A stretch of DNA of 64,000 nt from an uncultured Dialister sp. (GCA_934178345.1 CAKPQG010000007.1:31917-95916); one strand, 5' to 3'; counted from the first letter of the stretch, positions 15,570 through 24,563 are shown. Made by a program: numbers and translations. Notes: generated from the letters alone by a model not told the origin.

Positions 15570-18437
15570 ATGAATGATTCTCAGAAAGCTGCTGTTTCCT
15601 CGACCGGCCCTACGCTCTTGATCGCGGGGCCGGGGACGGGGAAGACCTATACCATCATCCAGCGCGTGCTTTACCTCATCCGCGAGAAGAGAGTGAAGCC
15701 GGAAGAAATCATGCTGGTCACATACACGCAGAAGGCATCGAAGGAGCTGACGACGCGTCTCACGGATGTGATGACGAAGGCGGGCATCGAGGTGAATCTG
15801 CATGAGATGTACATCGGTACCTTTCATCACATTTGCCGAAAGATTCTGAAAGAATTTCAGGAGTATACGCATCTGCCGAAGAATTATCTGGCAGTGGACC
15901 AGTTCGAGCAGCAGTACATGGTGTATGAGCATCTTTCGGAATTTGCGGCCATCCCGGATTTCCGCCGTGTGGTACAGGATTCCTATCTGAAGCAGGGGGA
16001 GCTGGTGAGGATTTCTCCATGGCGCCAGTGTCAGACGCTCTGCCGCTATGTGAATGGTCTCTCCGAAGAGCTTCTCTTGCCGGAAGAGATGCGGCGGACC
16101 TGCGGGAATGCACTGGGCGGGCGCGTAGAAGTGCTCGCGCGGATGATGATGAAGTACACGCGGCTCGAAGAAGAGGGGCACTTCATTGATTTCTCCCGCC
16201 TGCAGAAGGAGACCTATGCGCTTCTTTCTTCCCATCCGGAGATCCTTGATTGGCTACAGAAACGGATCCGCTACATCATGATCGATGAGTATCAGGATAC
16301 GAATTTCATCCAAGAGCAGCTGATCCGTCTTCTGGGAGGCTCTTCGCAGCAGATTTTCGTGGTGGGGGATGATGACCAGAGCATTTATCGCTTCCGCGGG
16401 GCGTCCATCGGAAATATTCTGGGATTTTCGAAGACCTATGAGAAATGCCATACGTTCAAGCTGGATACGAATTATCGTTCGCATCCGGGCATTGTCCGCT
16501 TCTGCATGGACTGGATGCGCGGACTCAAAAGCTGGCGCGGAGCGGATGGGCGGATGTTCCGCTATGTGAAGGGGGACATTCATGCCGCGTCAGAGGAAAC
16601 GGGGACGCCCGTCCTTCGCATCACGGGGAAGGATCTTTCCGAGTGCCATGCGCGGATCGCTGATTTCATCGAAGGGCTGAAAGAACGGGGGCAGATCACG
16701 GACTATAACCAAGTGGCGGTACTCTGTTCGTCCGTGAAAAGCAATGCATCGCGCGCTTTGCAGCTGCAGCTTCGACGGAAGGGCATCGCCTCCTACGCGC
16801 CGCGGGCGGGCTGGTTCTTCAAGCGACAGGAAGTCGAGTGGCTGATCGGGACGCTCCTATTGCTCTTTCCCGGCTTTTCGGATTCCATGGAAAATCGGGA
16901 CGACATGCAGGAAACGAGGGGGATTCTCGATACATACTTCGAGTGCATGGGCGTCGCGCGGATGATGCTCGTGAAACCCGAGCACCGAGCGCTGAAAGAC
17001 TGGCTGGACCGCACGCGGAGTGTCATTTCCTATGAGAAGAAACTCCCCGCCTCTTTTTTGCACCTCGTCTACCAGATGCTCTCCTTTGCACCTTTTTCCG
17101 ACATTTTGGACAGTGCGGTCCGGGGTGAATCGAATGCAGCCAGAAATCTGTCCGCCATCACGCGCCTGATTGCCCGTTTTGGCTTCTTCCTGCCGGAGAA
17201 TCACGGGCATGGTGAGGAGACTGTGGAGGACGTGCATCTCTTCTTTTCCCGCTATCTGCGGCTGTGGTTTGAAAACGGTGTGAATGAGTACGAAGATGAA
17301 GAGCGCTATGCGCCCTCGGGCTCCGTATCCTTCCTGAATATCCACCAGGCAAAGGGGCTCGAGTACCCCGTTGTCATCGTGCCATCGCTCGACGAGAGGG
17401 CGCGCTGGGATGCGGAAAGTGACCTGATTTCCCGGGTGGTGGAAAAGGTGAGCGGACGAAAGCCTGCCGAGCCACCGAAGGAAATGAAAAATTTTGATTT
17501 ATGGCGCAAGTACTATACGGCCTTCTCCCGCGCGGAAACGCTCCTCGTCCTCGCATCTTCTCAAAAGAAGGGGGACACCTCGGAAGAATTTCAATGGATC
17601 ATGCCCGCTCTTCCAGCATATAATGCGAAAGAAGCAGACTACCACCACCTCACCTGCCGCCCTGTGGGACGGAATGTGTTCAAGCCGCGTTTCGCCTTTA
17701 CGTCGCAGATCGCCCTTTATGAAGAATGTCCGATGAAGTATCTCTGGCATCGCGTCTACGGCTTTGCAGGCACGCAGGGGAGCCATGCCATGTACGGCGA
17801 GCTTGTCCATGAGACGATCGAGGACATCCACCGCGCGGTCCTCCGCGGAGAGGCAGAACGCGTGACGCCACCTGCCATTTATGGATGGATGATGGCGAAT
17901 TACATTTCCCTGTCTGATAAAGAAAACAGCTGGCTCCCTGAGGCAAAACTGAAGCAGGCCTTTGCAGAAATTCGTGGATATGTGGATTTCCGGAAAGGAA
18001 ACTGGAATGATGCGCTCGCTGCCGAGTGTCCTCTTGAGCTGGTCAAAGATGACTACATTCTGAATGGCACCATCGACCTTCTCTCGGGAAATGGGGATCA
18101 GGTGCGGGTCATAGACTTCAAGACAGGGAAGAAACCGCCGATGGACAGTCCTCTTATGGAGAAATACCTGAGCCAGCTCAAGGTATATGCCTACCTCGTC
18201 GAAACAAAACTTGGGCGTTCCGTGGAAAAACTCGTCCTGTACTTCACCAGTGATGCCGAGGATCCATGCGTTGTTTTTCCTATGAGCAAAGAACGCGTGG
18301 AGAAGCGGATGGAAGAATTCGATGCGACGGCAAGGCGGATTCTGGCGCGTGATTTTGCGCGCCGCTGTGAAATGAAAAAGAACGAGCTCCCGACGGCGTG
18401 CCGGTTCTGCGACTTTAGAAAATATTGCAAGAGATGA
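15570..18437 (+). CDS. UvrD/Rep-family helicase with C-terminal PD-(D/E)XK nuclease and Fe-S cysteines
   Basis: A 955-residue superfamily 1A DNA helicase fused to a nuclease. Helicase motifs in order: Q-motif NDSQKAAV, Walker A AGPGTGKTY (residues 19-27), motif II IDEYQDTN, motif III VVGDDDQSIYRFRG, motif IV LDTNYRSH, motif V IHQAKGLEYPVVIVPS and motif VI YTAFSRAETLLV. The last 250 residues are a RecB/AddB/Cas4-type nuclease: CPMKYLW, the catalytic GTIDLL ... VIDFKTGK, and C-x2-C-x5-C in CRFCDFRKYC, which with the earlier Cys can hold a 4Fe-4S cluster. Such fusions act in double-strand break or replication-fork repair. No addA/addB partner is adjacent. SD AAGGAG precedes the ATG. Confidence 0.92.
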   Translation: MNDSQKAAVSSTGPTLLIAGPGTGKTYTIIQRVLYLIREKRVKPEEIMLVTYTQKASKELTTRLTDVMTKAGIEVNLHEMYIGTFHHICRKILKEFQEYTHLPKNYLAVDQFEQQYMVYEHLSEFAAIPDFRRVVQDSYLKQGELVRISPWRQCQTLCRYVNGLSEELLLPEEMRRTCGNALGGRVEVLARMMMKYTRLEEEGHFIDFSRLQKETYALLSSHPEILDWLQKRIRYIMIDEYQDTNFIQEQLIRLLGGSSQQIFVVGDDDQSIYRFRGASIGNILGFSKTYEKCHTFKLDTNYRSHPGIVRFCMDWMRGLKSWRGADGRMFRYVKGDIHAASEETGTPVLRITGKDLSECHARIADFIEGLKERGQITDYNQVAVLCSSVKSNASRALQLQLRRKGIASYAPRAGWFFKRQEVEWLIGTLLLLFPGFSDSMENRDDMQETRGILDTYFECMGVARMMLVKPEHRALKDWLDRTRSVISYEKKLPASFLHLVYQMLSFAPFSDILDSAVRGESNAARNLSAITRLIARFGFFLPENHGHGEETVEDVHLFFSRYLRLWFENGVNEYEDEERYAPSGSVSFLNIHQAKGLEYPVVIVPSLDERARWDAESDLISRVVEKVSGRKPAEPPKEMKNFDLWRKYYTAFSRAETLLVLASSQKKGDTSEEFQWIMPALPAYNAKEADYHHLTCRPVGRNVFKPRFAFTSQIALYEECPMKYLWHRVYGFAGTQGSHAMYGELVHETIEDIHRAVLRGEAERVTPPAIYGWMMANYISLSDKENSWLPEAKLKQAFAEIRGYVDFRKGNWNDALAAECPLELVKDDYILNGTIDLLSGNGDQVRVIDFKTGKKPPMDSPLMEKYLSQLKVYAYLVETKLGRSVEKLVLYFTSDAEDPCVVFPMSKERVEKRMEEFDATARRILARDFARRCEMKKNELPTACRFCDFRKYCKR

Positions 18438-18439
18438 TG

Positions 18440-18955
18440 TACAGGGATGAGTGTCTAGGGATTAGGAGCCTCGAGTGACTGGTAGCTAGGGATTAGTGGC
18501 TAGGGATTAGGTTTGCGATACGAGAAAACCGCTAGTTTCAAACCTCCGCGGCGCTTTTGATTTTTATGCGCCGCACCGACCCCTTTGAACCTTTTGAACC
18601 TATAGAACCCGATGAACCTCTTTCACACGCAATCAAAGGGCAGCAACGCCCCGAGGGGCTAACTCTGAACCCTGAACCCTGAAGTTTGAAAGCAGGTATG
18701 AGTGGCTAGTGACTAGTGATTGGTAGCTAGGGATTAGTAGCTAGGGATTAGGTTTGCGATACGAGAAAACCGCCAGTTTCAAACCTCTGCGGCGCTTCTA
18801 TTTTTTATGCGCCGCACCACCCCCTTTGAACCTCTTGAACCTATAGAACCCGCTGAACCTCTTTCGCACGTAATCAAAGGGCAGCACGCCCCGTGGTCTA
18901 ACCCTGAACCCCGAACCCCGAACCCTGAACCCCGAACCCTGAACCCTAAATAATA
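18440..18955 (+). repeat. Mosaic intergenic repeat, two complete tandem units
   Basis: Two copies of about 245-270 bp in direct tandem; the second starts at GTTTGAAAGCAGGTATGAGT (18683). Unit order: CTAGGGATTAG/AGTGACTGG tracts, GTTTGCGATACGAGAAAAC, GTTTCAAACCTC, GCGGCGC hairpin with ATGCGCCGC, GAACC-period block, GGGCAGC(A)ACGCCCC hairpin, then GCTAACCCTGAACC or a similar tail. The second tail extends to six CCTGAACCCCGAA-type repeats. This is the best place to define the unit. Confidence 0.88.
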
Positions 18956-19059
18956 AATATACGGTTATGATAAATGTGATACATAGCGCATATTATATCA
19001 TTACCCATCTATTCATATCATTTATTAAAACCATGATTGATACCAATTCATACAGACTA

Positions 19060-19088
19060 TTGATTTTGCAGCTTTCACTGGTTAAAAT
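19060..19088 (+). promoter_or_regulatory. Promoter of pyc
   Basis: TTGATT (19060-19065), 17-base spacer, TAAAAT (19083-19088). The upstream 100 bases are AT-rich and unlike the neighbouring repeat, possibly an UP element. Confidence 0.75.
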
Positions 19089-19166
19089 AGTACTATCAAA
19101 CGCTAAAAGCGCATCAGAATGACGCGGTTATCGTGTTCATTCTATTTTATTGAGAGGGAGAATCTC

Positions 19167-22100
19167 ATGAGACGAATCCATAAAGTACTGGTAGCCAACC
19201 GCGGCGAGATCGCGATCCGCGTATTCCGAGCCTGCAGTGAAATGGGCATCCGCACCGTGGCTATCTATTCGAAAGAAGATATCCTGTCCCTGCACAGAAA
19301 CCGCGCAGACGAAGCCTACCTGGTCGGTGAAGGGGATAAGCCGATCGATGCCTACCTTGACATCGAAGACATCATCCGTATCTGTAAGGAGCATGACGTC
19401 GATGCCATTCATCCGGGCTACGGCTTCTTGGCTGAAAACGCGAAGCTCGCGCAGCGCTGCGAAGAAGAAGGCATCATTTTCATCGGGCCGAAGGTCGAAC
19501 ATCTCATCATGTTCGGCGACAAGGTGAATGCCCGCATTCAGGCAGAAAAAGCCCAGATCCCGATGATTCCGGGGACAAAGGGTGCGGTTCACAGCTTTGA
19601 CGAAGTGAAGGCTTTCGCAGAAACCTACGGATTCCCGGTCATGATCAAGGCTGTCAACGGCGGCGGCGGACGCGGCATGAGAAATGTCGACCGCATGGAA
19701 GATCTGGAAGAAGCGTACAGCCGTGCGCGCTCTGAAGCAAAGATGGCCTTCGGTGATGATGAAGTCTATGTCGAACGCTGCATCATGAATCCGAAGCACA
19801 TCGAAGTACAGGTCATGGGCGATGAACACGGCAATGTGGTGCATCTCTTCGAACGTGACTGCTCCATCCAGCGCCGTCACCAGAAGGTCATCGAAATGGC
19901 ACCGGCGTGGTCTCTTCCGAAGGCACTCAGAAAGAACATCTGCGATGCAGCTGTCAAACTGATGAAGAATGTCCACTATGTGAATGCCGGCACAGTCGAA
20001 TTCCTGGTCGATCAGGATGAAGAGCACTTCTATTTCATCGAAGTCAATCCGCGTGTCCAGGTCGAACACACCGTCACGGAAATGATCACCAATGTGGATA
20101 TCGTAAAGAGCCAGATTCTCATCGCAGAAGGCTATGCTCTTGACGGGCCGGAAATCGCCATTGGACAGCAGGATGAGATCTGGTACAAAGGCGTTGCGAT
20201 CCAGTGCCGTATCACCACGGAAGATCCGCAGAACAATTTCATGCCAGATACCGGCAAAATCATTGCTTATCGTTCCGGCGGCGGACCGGGCATCCGTCTC
20301 GATGCCGGCACGGCTTACACCGGTGCTGTCATTACCCCGTACTATGATTCTCTCCTCGTCAAAGTCACCGCGCATGCCCTTCATCCGAAGGACACCATCC
20401 ACAAGATGCTCCGCTGCCTCGAAGAATTCCGCATTTCCGGCGTGAAGACGAATATCTATTTCCTGCAGAACATGCTTCGTACCCGTGATTTCCAGGAAGG
20501 GCTCTGCGATGTCAACTACATCGACAGAAACCCGTGGCTCCTGCAGGAACCGGATATGATTTCCGACCGCGGCACGAAGCTGCTCTCCTACATTGGCGAC
20601 ATCACCGTCAATGGCTATGCCGGTGCCGGCCATCAGGAAAAACCGGATTTCAATCCGCTTCCGCTGCTCGATGCAGACAAGATCGAAGCGCCGAAAGGCA
20701 CCCGGCAGCTGCTCGATGAAATGGGACCGGAGAAATTCTCCAAGTGGGTCATGGACCAGAAGGAAGTCATGTTCATGGATACCACGTACCGCGATGCGCA
20801 CCAGTCTCTGCTCGCGACCCGTGTCAGAACCCATGACATCATGAATGCCATCCACTACACGGCTGTTCACGTCCCGCAGCTCTTCTCCTTTGAAAACTGG
20901 GGCGGCGCGACTTTCGACGTGGCTTATCGTTTCCTTGATGAAAGCCCGTGGGAACGCCTTCGCCAGATGAGAAAAGCTGCACCGAACATCCTCTTCCAGA
21001 TGCTGACCCGCGGTGCGAATACCGTCGGCTATACCAACTATCCGGAAAATGTTGTCCGCCACTTCATCGATCAGGCGGCTGACAATGGTGTCGATGTCTT
21101 CCGTATCTTCGACTGCCTGAACCAGCTCAGCCATATGACCGTTACCATCGACGAAGTCCGCAAGAAAGAAAAGCTCGCCGAAGCCTGCTTCTGCTACACT
21201 GGCGATATCATGGATACGAACCGTCAGAAGTACTCCCTGAAATACTACACCGACCTTGCGAAACAGATGCAGGATGCCGGTGCGAACATCATCGCCATCA
21301 AAGACATGGCGGGTCTCCTCAAGCCGGAAGCTGCCTATGCCCTGATTTCTGCGCTGAAAGATGCCGTCGATCTCCCGATCCATCTCCATAGCCATGAAGG
21401 CGGCGGATGCACCCTGTACTCCTATGCCAAAGCTGTCGAGGCTGGCGTCGATATCTTGGACGTGGCGACCAGCGCACTCTCTGGCGGCACCAGCCAGCCG
21501 TCTATGACATCTGTGTACTACGCGCTGCAGAACAATCCTCGCCAGCCGCAGCTGGATATCGATGCGCTTGAGACCATCGACCGCTACTGGCAGGGTGTCC
21601 GTCCGTACTATGCAGGCGTCGACTCTAAGATGACGAATCCGAATACGACCCTTTACCAGCATGAAATGCCTGGCGGACAGTACTCGAACCTGCGCCAGCA
21701 GGCAACGGCTGTCGGCCTTGGCGCCCAGTGGCCGGAAGTCTGCCGCATGTATGCGAAGGTCAATATGATGTTCGGCGATATCATCAAGGTCACCCCGTCC
21801 TCCAAAGTCGTCGGCGACATGACCCTCTTCATGGTACAGAACCATCTGACCGAGAAAGACATCTATGAAAAGGGTGATACCCTCGACTTCCCGCAGTCCG
21901 TTGTCGATTTCTTCGACGGCAAGCTCGGCATCCCGTATGGCGGCTTCCCGGAAAAACTCCAGCAGATCATCCTGCGCGGACAGAAGCCGCACCTCGAAAG
22001 CCAGCCGGAGAATGTCGACTTTGAAGAAGTCAAAATGGAAATGAAAGAGAAGCACATCCCGACCCGCGAAGAAGATGTCTCCTCCTACTGCATCTATCCG

Positions 22101-22595
22101 AAAGTCTTCTCCGACTACATGGATCGCTATCATAAATATGGCGACCTCTCGCTCCTCGATACGCCGACCTATTTCTTCGGCATGAAAGTCGGTGAAGAAA
22201 TCCGCATCAACATCGATGAAGGCAAGATGCTCCTCGTTCGCCTTGATAATGTCACGAAACCGGACCTGGAAGGCAACAGAGAGCTTCAGTTCGAGCTGAA
22301 CGGCATGCCGCGCGAGATCAAGATTCACGACGCTCATGTGGCAGAGTCTGCGAATACCTCCAGAAAAGCGGACAAGGACGTACCGGGTGAAGTCGGTGCG
22401 ACACTCTCCGGCTCCGTGGTAAAACTCCTCGTCGAAAAAGGCTCCTCTGTCAAGAAGGGCGACCCCGTCATCGTCACCGAAGCGATGAAGATGGAAACCA
22501 CCATCACCGCGCCGATGGATGGTATCGTGAGTGAGATCCATGTCAAGGCTGGTCAGCGCATCGAATCCGGCGACCTTCTCATGGTTATCGAATAA
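19167..22595 (+). CDS. pyc: Pyruvate carboxylase
   Basis: A 1142-residue biotin enzyme that makes oxaloacetate from pyruvate, bicarbonate and ATP. Domains: biotin carboxylase (about residues 1-450; ANRGEIAIRVFRA, the glycine-rich NGGGGRGMR and FIEVNPRVQVEHTVTE), carboxyltransferase barrel (about 525-800; MDTTYRDAHQSLLATRVR, ENWGGATFDVAYRF, IKDMAGLL, HLHSHEGGG), an allosteric/tetramerisation region, and a C-terminal biotinyl domain with AMKMET (Lys1108 is the biotin site). Length equals the usual single-chain form. The frame is open from 19119, but GAGAGGGAG before ATG 19167 and the conserved MRRIHKVLVANRGE start settle it. Codon use is strongly biased (few rare codons), as in highly expressed genes. 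In this metabolism it would feed a succinate/propionate route or anabolism. Confidence 0.97.
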   Translation: MRRIHKVLVANRGEIAIRVFRACSEMGIRTVAIYSKEDILSLHRNRADEAYLVGEGDKPIDAYLDIEDIIRICKEHDVDAIHPGYGFLAENAKLAQRCEEEGIIFIGPKVEHLIMFGDKVNARIQAEKAQIPMIPGTKGAVHSFDEVKAFAETYGFPVMIKAVNGGGGRGMRNVDRMEDLEEAYSRARSEAKMAFGDDEVYVERCIMNPKHIEVQVMGDEHGNVVHLFERDCSIQRRHQKVIEMAPAWSLPKALRKNICDAAVKLMKNVHYVNAGTVEFLVDQDEEHFYFIEVNPRVQVEHTVTEMITNVDIVKSQILIAEGYALDGPEIAIGQQDEIWYKGVAIQCRITTEDPQNNFMPDTGKIIAYRSGGGPGIRLDAGTAYTGAVITPYYDSLLVKVTAHALHPKDTIHKMLRCLEEFRISGVKTNIYFLQNMLRTRDFQEGLCDVNYIDRNPWLLQEPDMISDRGTKLLSYIGDITVNGYAGAGHQEKPDFNPLPLLDADKIEAPKGTRQLLDEMGPEKFSKWVMDQKEVMFMDTTYRDAHQSLLATRVRTHDIMNAIHYTAVHVPQLFSFENWGGATFDVAYRFLDESPWERLRQMRKAAPNILFQMLTRGANTVGYTNYPENVVRHFIDQAADNGVDVFRIFDCLNQLSHMTVTIDEVRKKEKLAEACFCYTGDIMDTNRQKYSLKYYTDLAKQMQDAGANIIAIKDMAGLLKPEAAYALISALKDAVDLPIHLHSHEGGGCTLYSYAKAVEAGVDILDVATSALSGGTSQPSMTSVYYALQNNPRQPQLDIDALETIDRYWQGVRPYYAGVDSKMTNPNTTLYQHEMPGGQYSNLRQQATAVGLGAQWPEVCRMYAKVNMMFGDIIKVTPSSKVVGDMTLFMVQNHLTEKDIYEKGDTLDFPQSVVDFFDGKLGIPYGGFPEKLQQIILRGQKPHLESQPENVDFEEVKMEMKEKHIPTREEDVSSYCIYPKVFSDYMDRYHKYGDLSLLDTPTYFFGMKVGEEIRINIDEGKMLLVRLDNVTKPDLEGNRELQFELNGMPREIKIHDAHVAESANTSRKADKDVPGEVGATLSGSVVKLLVEKGSSVKKGDPVIVTEAMKMETTITAPMDGIVSEIHVKAGQRIESGDLLMVIE

Positions 22596-22611
22596 GAGAA
22601 ATACATAGCGC

Positions 22612-22648
22612 TTGAAAAACCGCTCTGCCAAAGCAGGGCGGTTTTTGA
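22612..22648 (+). terminator. Terminator of pyc
   Basis: AAAACCGCTCTG / CAGGGCGGTTTTT with a short CCAAAG loop. Confidence 0.9.
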
Positions 22649-22672
22649 TCGTGAGAGCAACTAGGAGGCGCA

Positions 22673-22702
22673 TTGATTTTCCTATCCTTTTTTTGCTAAA
22701 AT
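22673..22702 (+). promoter_or_regulatory. Promoter of the pilin pair
   Basis: TTGATT (22673-22678), 18-base spacer rich in T, TAAAAT (22697-22702), about 26 bases before the GTG start. Confidence 0.7.
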
Positions 22703-22728
22703 ATAGGCAATAAAGGAGGATGAAAACA

Positions 22729-23478
22729 GTGTTCACATTTTACAAAAATTCGCAGAAGGGGCAGGATCTTGTCGAGTATGCGCTAATGCTCGCGATCATC
22801 ATCGGTATCGGATGGGGGATCTACTCCCAGACAGGAGTCGCAGACTCGATCAAGAATGTGTTCGGAAATGCATCGAGCCTTATGGAGACGGCGAAGAAAC
22901 AGGGAGTGAACCTGAATTGGGATGAGATCTTGAAGCGTCTTCGTGAAGTGCAAAGCAAGGATGCTTATAACTCAGGAAATACGACATCGGGAATGAGTTA
23001 TAAGCGTGGGATGATTCAGTCTGGTTGGCTCACGGATGATGACAAGAAGGACAGCACGATCGGGAAGCTGGCTTCCGAACTGGGTGCGACCATGTGGACA
23101 TTTTATAATGGCGAAAATCAAGGAAAGTTGGGAACTGAAGGTGGCGGATTGTATTGGACGACGGAAGATCTGAAATCCGCTGAGTTGCATGCCGAGGGGA
23201 ATAACCCTTATAGCAAGGAAACCGTTCTTTCCTATCGCTATGATCCATTGACGGAGAAGTACTACGTACTTGAAAATCGAGCTTTTGTGAATCAGATCGG
23301 TAGAAATTGGGCCTTTAATAACAATGCTTTAGCGCAGGCACCGAGCGAATATGAAAAGCCTGCGGCAAACGTATTAGGCACCTACAGCACCTATGAGGAA
23401 GCACAGAAGAAGTATAACGAAGTGAAAGCCCAGCATGACGGCAACTATATCTATATGGGGACAACACAAACGAACTAA
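22729..23478 (+). CDS. Long Flp/type IV-like pilin, paralog 1
   Basis: A 249-residue predicted pilin. A short basic leader ends in KG, followed by QDLVEYALMLAIIIGIGWG: the Gly/Gln cleavage site, Glu at mature position 5 and the following Tyr are the Flp-type prepilin signature, and the hydrophobic helix is the polymerisation domain. Flp pilins are normally 50-80 residues; here about 200 hydrophilic residues follow the helix, sharing blocks with the next gene (DKKD..I.KL.SELGA..WT.Y.GE, GLYW.TE.L, YSKE.VLSY). ATG at 22720 abuts the AAAGGAGG and is too close; GTG 22729 has proper spacing. No prepilin peptidase, Tad ATPase or assembly gene is in the window. The function of the large C-domain is unknown. 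Confidence 0.8.
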   Translation: MFTFYKNSQKGQDLVEYALMLAIIIGIGWGIYSQTGVADSIKNVFGNASSLMETAKKQGVNLNWDEILKRLREVQSKDAYNSGNTTSGMSYKRGMIQSGWLTDDDKKDSTIGKLASELGATMWTFYNGENQGKLGTEGGGLYWTTEDLKSAELHAEGNNPYSKETVLSYRYDPLTEKYYVLENRAFVNQIGRNWAFNNNALAQAPSEYEKPAANVLGTYSTYEEAQKKYNEVKAQHDGNYIYMGTTQTN

Positions 23479-23493
23479 GGAAGGAGGAAAAGC

Positions 23494-24249
23494 ATGCTTC
23501 ACCGGTTTCGTAAAGAAAAAGGAGCGAAAGGCCAGAACATGGTCGAGTACGCGCTGATACTTGCGATCGTCGTCGGTATCGGCTGGGGGATCTACGATCA
23601 GGTCGGTCTTAGTGGTTCCATCAAAGGGGTTTTCTCAGATGCGGGAAGTCTTCTGGAGGATGCGTCCAAGGCGGAAAAGGCAGCTTTTGATATCAAGCCG
23701 TCTATCGACAAGCTGAAGTCGCTCTACAACAAGTATAACCGTGGTGATGGAAACATGAATGCTGGAGACCAGAATACCAAACGTGGCATCCTGATGGATT
23801 TCTGGCTGGATGATACAGATAAGAAAGATGCAGACATCGCCAAGCTCACCTCTGAGCTGGGGGCGAAGCAGTGGACCTATTATCATGGCGAAGGACCGAA
23901 GTATCCGAATTCCATCAGCAGTGATTCCGTGGGACTTTACTGGAGCACGGAGAATTTATCGAAGGCGTCGCTGACAGAGTCGCCTGATAATTACAGCAAG
24001 GAGTCCGTGCTCTCTTACTACTATAATGGCAGCAACTACTATGTCATGAAGAATCGTGTGTGGATGGATCAGAAGCAGTATAATAATAACGGACAACCGG
24101 GGCTGGCGTCCAAGGGAAATGAGTATGGCAAGCCACCGGCAGAAATTGTCGGAAATGCGAGTGGCTACCGTACTTATGCAGAAGCTCAGCAGGCATTCAA
24201 GGATGCCGTTTCTGACAATGGCGGAAGCTTTATTTTCCAAAATCAATGA
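23494..24249 (+). CDS. Long Flp/type IV-like pilin, paralog 2
   Basis: A 251-residue paralog of the preceding gene, starting 15 bases after its stop behind AGGAGG. The leader is MLHRFRKEKGAKG, then QNMVEYALILAIVVGIGWG (cleavage G/Q, Glu5, Tyr6). The C-terminal domain aligns with paralog 1 in the blocks DKKDADIAKLTSELGAKQWT, VGLYWSTENL and YSKESVLSYYY, with variable stretches between, suggesting two diverged subunits of one surface structure. Asn, Tyr and Gly are frequent. It is the last gene of the operon, and a terminator follows. Confidence 0.8.
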   Translation: MLHRFRKEKGAKGQNMVEYALILAIVVGIGWGIYDQVGLSGSIKGVFSDAGSLLEDASKAEKAAFDIKPSIDKLKSLYNKYNRGDGNMNAGDQNTKRGILMDFWLDDTDKKDADIAKLTSELGAKQWTYYHGEGPKYPNSISSDSVGLYWSTENLSKASLTESPDNYSKESVLSYYYNGSNYYVMKNRVWMDQKQYNNNGQPGLASKGNEYGKPPAEIVGNASGYRTYAEAQQAFKDAVSDNGGSFIFQNQ

Positions 24250-24267
24250 TGAGTCAGTCAGGCATCA

Positions 24268-24301
24268 TAAAAGCCGCCGAAGTGTTTCGGCGGCTTGCTT
24301 T
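24268..24301. terminator. Bidirectional terminator after the pilin operon
   Basis: AAGCCGCCGAA GTG TTTCGGCGGCTT. On the minus strand it is followed by TTTTATG and is the likely 3' end of the hydrophobic-peptide mRNA. Confidence 0.85.
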
Positions 24302-24323
24302 CTGCAGGAGATTGTCGTACAAT
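24295..24323 (+). promoter_or_regulatory. Promoter of a candidate antisense RNA
   Basis: TTGCTT (24295-24300), 17-base spacer, TACAAT (24318-24323). It starts a short RNA that runs into the hairpin at 24381-24413. Confidence 0.6.
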
Positions 24324-24329
24324 AACCAT

Positions 24330-24416
24330 AGGAAAGGCGCTATCCGGAAACGGCTTCCGCCCTTGTTGAAAAGAACAGAGAAACCGCCAACGTTGGACCG
24401 TGAGGCGGTTTTTCTG
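24330..24416 (+). ncRNA. Candidate antisense RNA (type I antitoxin-like)
   Basis: About 87 nt between the promoter at 24295-24323 and a terminator hairpin, AAACCGCC / GGCGGTTTTT at 24381-24413 with a five-T tail. The convergent mRNA of the small hydrophobic peptide (24424-24492) runs over this stretch, so the two RNAs would be fully complementary in the mRNA 3' region. This is the arrangement of txpA/ratA and bsrG/SR4 in Bacillus. There is no ORF of note inside. Confidence 0.55.
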
Positions 24417-24423
24417 TTGTGGG

Positions 24424-24492
24424 TTAGTACTTAGCTACGATCATGCAAAGAAGCAAGAGCAGCAGAAAGGCGAAGAAATCGTATTTCGTCAT
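24424..24492 (-). CDS. Candidate type I toxin: 22-residue hydrophobic peptide
   Basis: Reads MTKYDFFAF, six leucines, then CMIVAKY and stop: a charged/aromatic start, a single membrane-spanning core and a basic end. This is the layout of holin-like type I toxins of Bacillota (TxpA, BsrG, YonT groups, many starting M-S/T-x-Y-E/D). An exceptionally strong SD (AAGGGGGGTGG) precedes the ATG, and a good extended -10 promoter lies 72 bases upstream. A leader of about 65 nt separates promoter and ORF. A convergent short RNA overlaps the 3' region. The peptide is too short for ordinary gene calling. Whether it is toxic is inference. Confidence 0.6.
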   Translation of the reverse strand: MTKYDFFAFLLLLLLCMIVAKY

Positions 24493-24563
24493 ACTACCAC
24501 CCCCCTTCCGGAAAGGATGGGGCAGGCAAACCGCTACCGTGTCACATGATAGCGCCTTTAAAT

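Noticed and set aside
15570..18437. Stand-alone Cas4 or defence-island nuclease
   Set aside because: The nuclease is the C-terminal part of a complete UvrD-type helicase, and no other defence gene is nearby.
18440..18955. CRISPR array
   Set aside because: The short tracts have periods of 5-15 bases without unique spacers of 30-40 bases, and there are no cas genes in the window.
19137..22736. Minus-strand open frame of 1199 codons opposite pyruvate carboxylase
   Set aside because: It is a shadow of the strong codon bias of pyc. No SD, no recognisable domain, and composition typical of an antisense frame.
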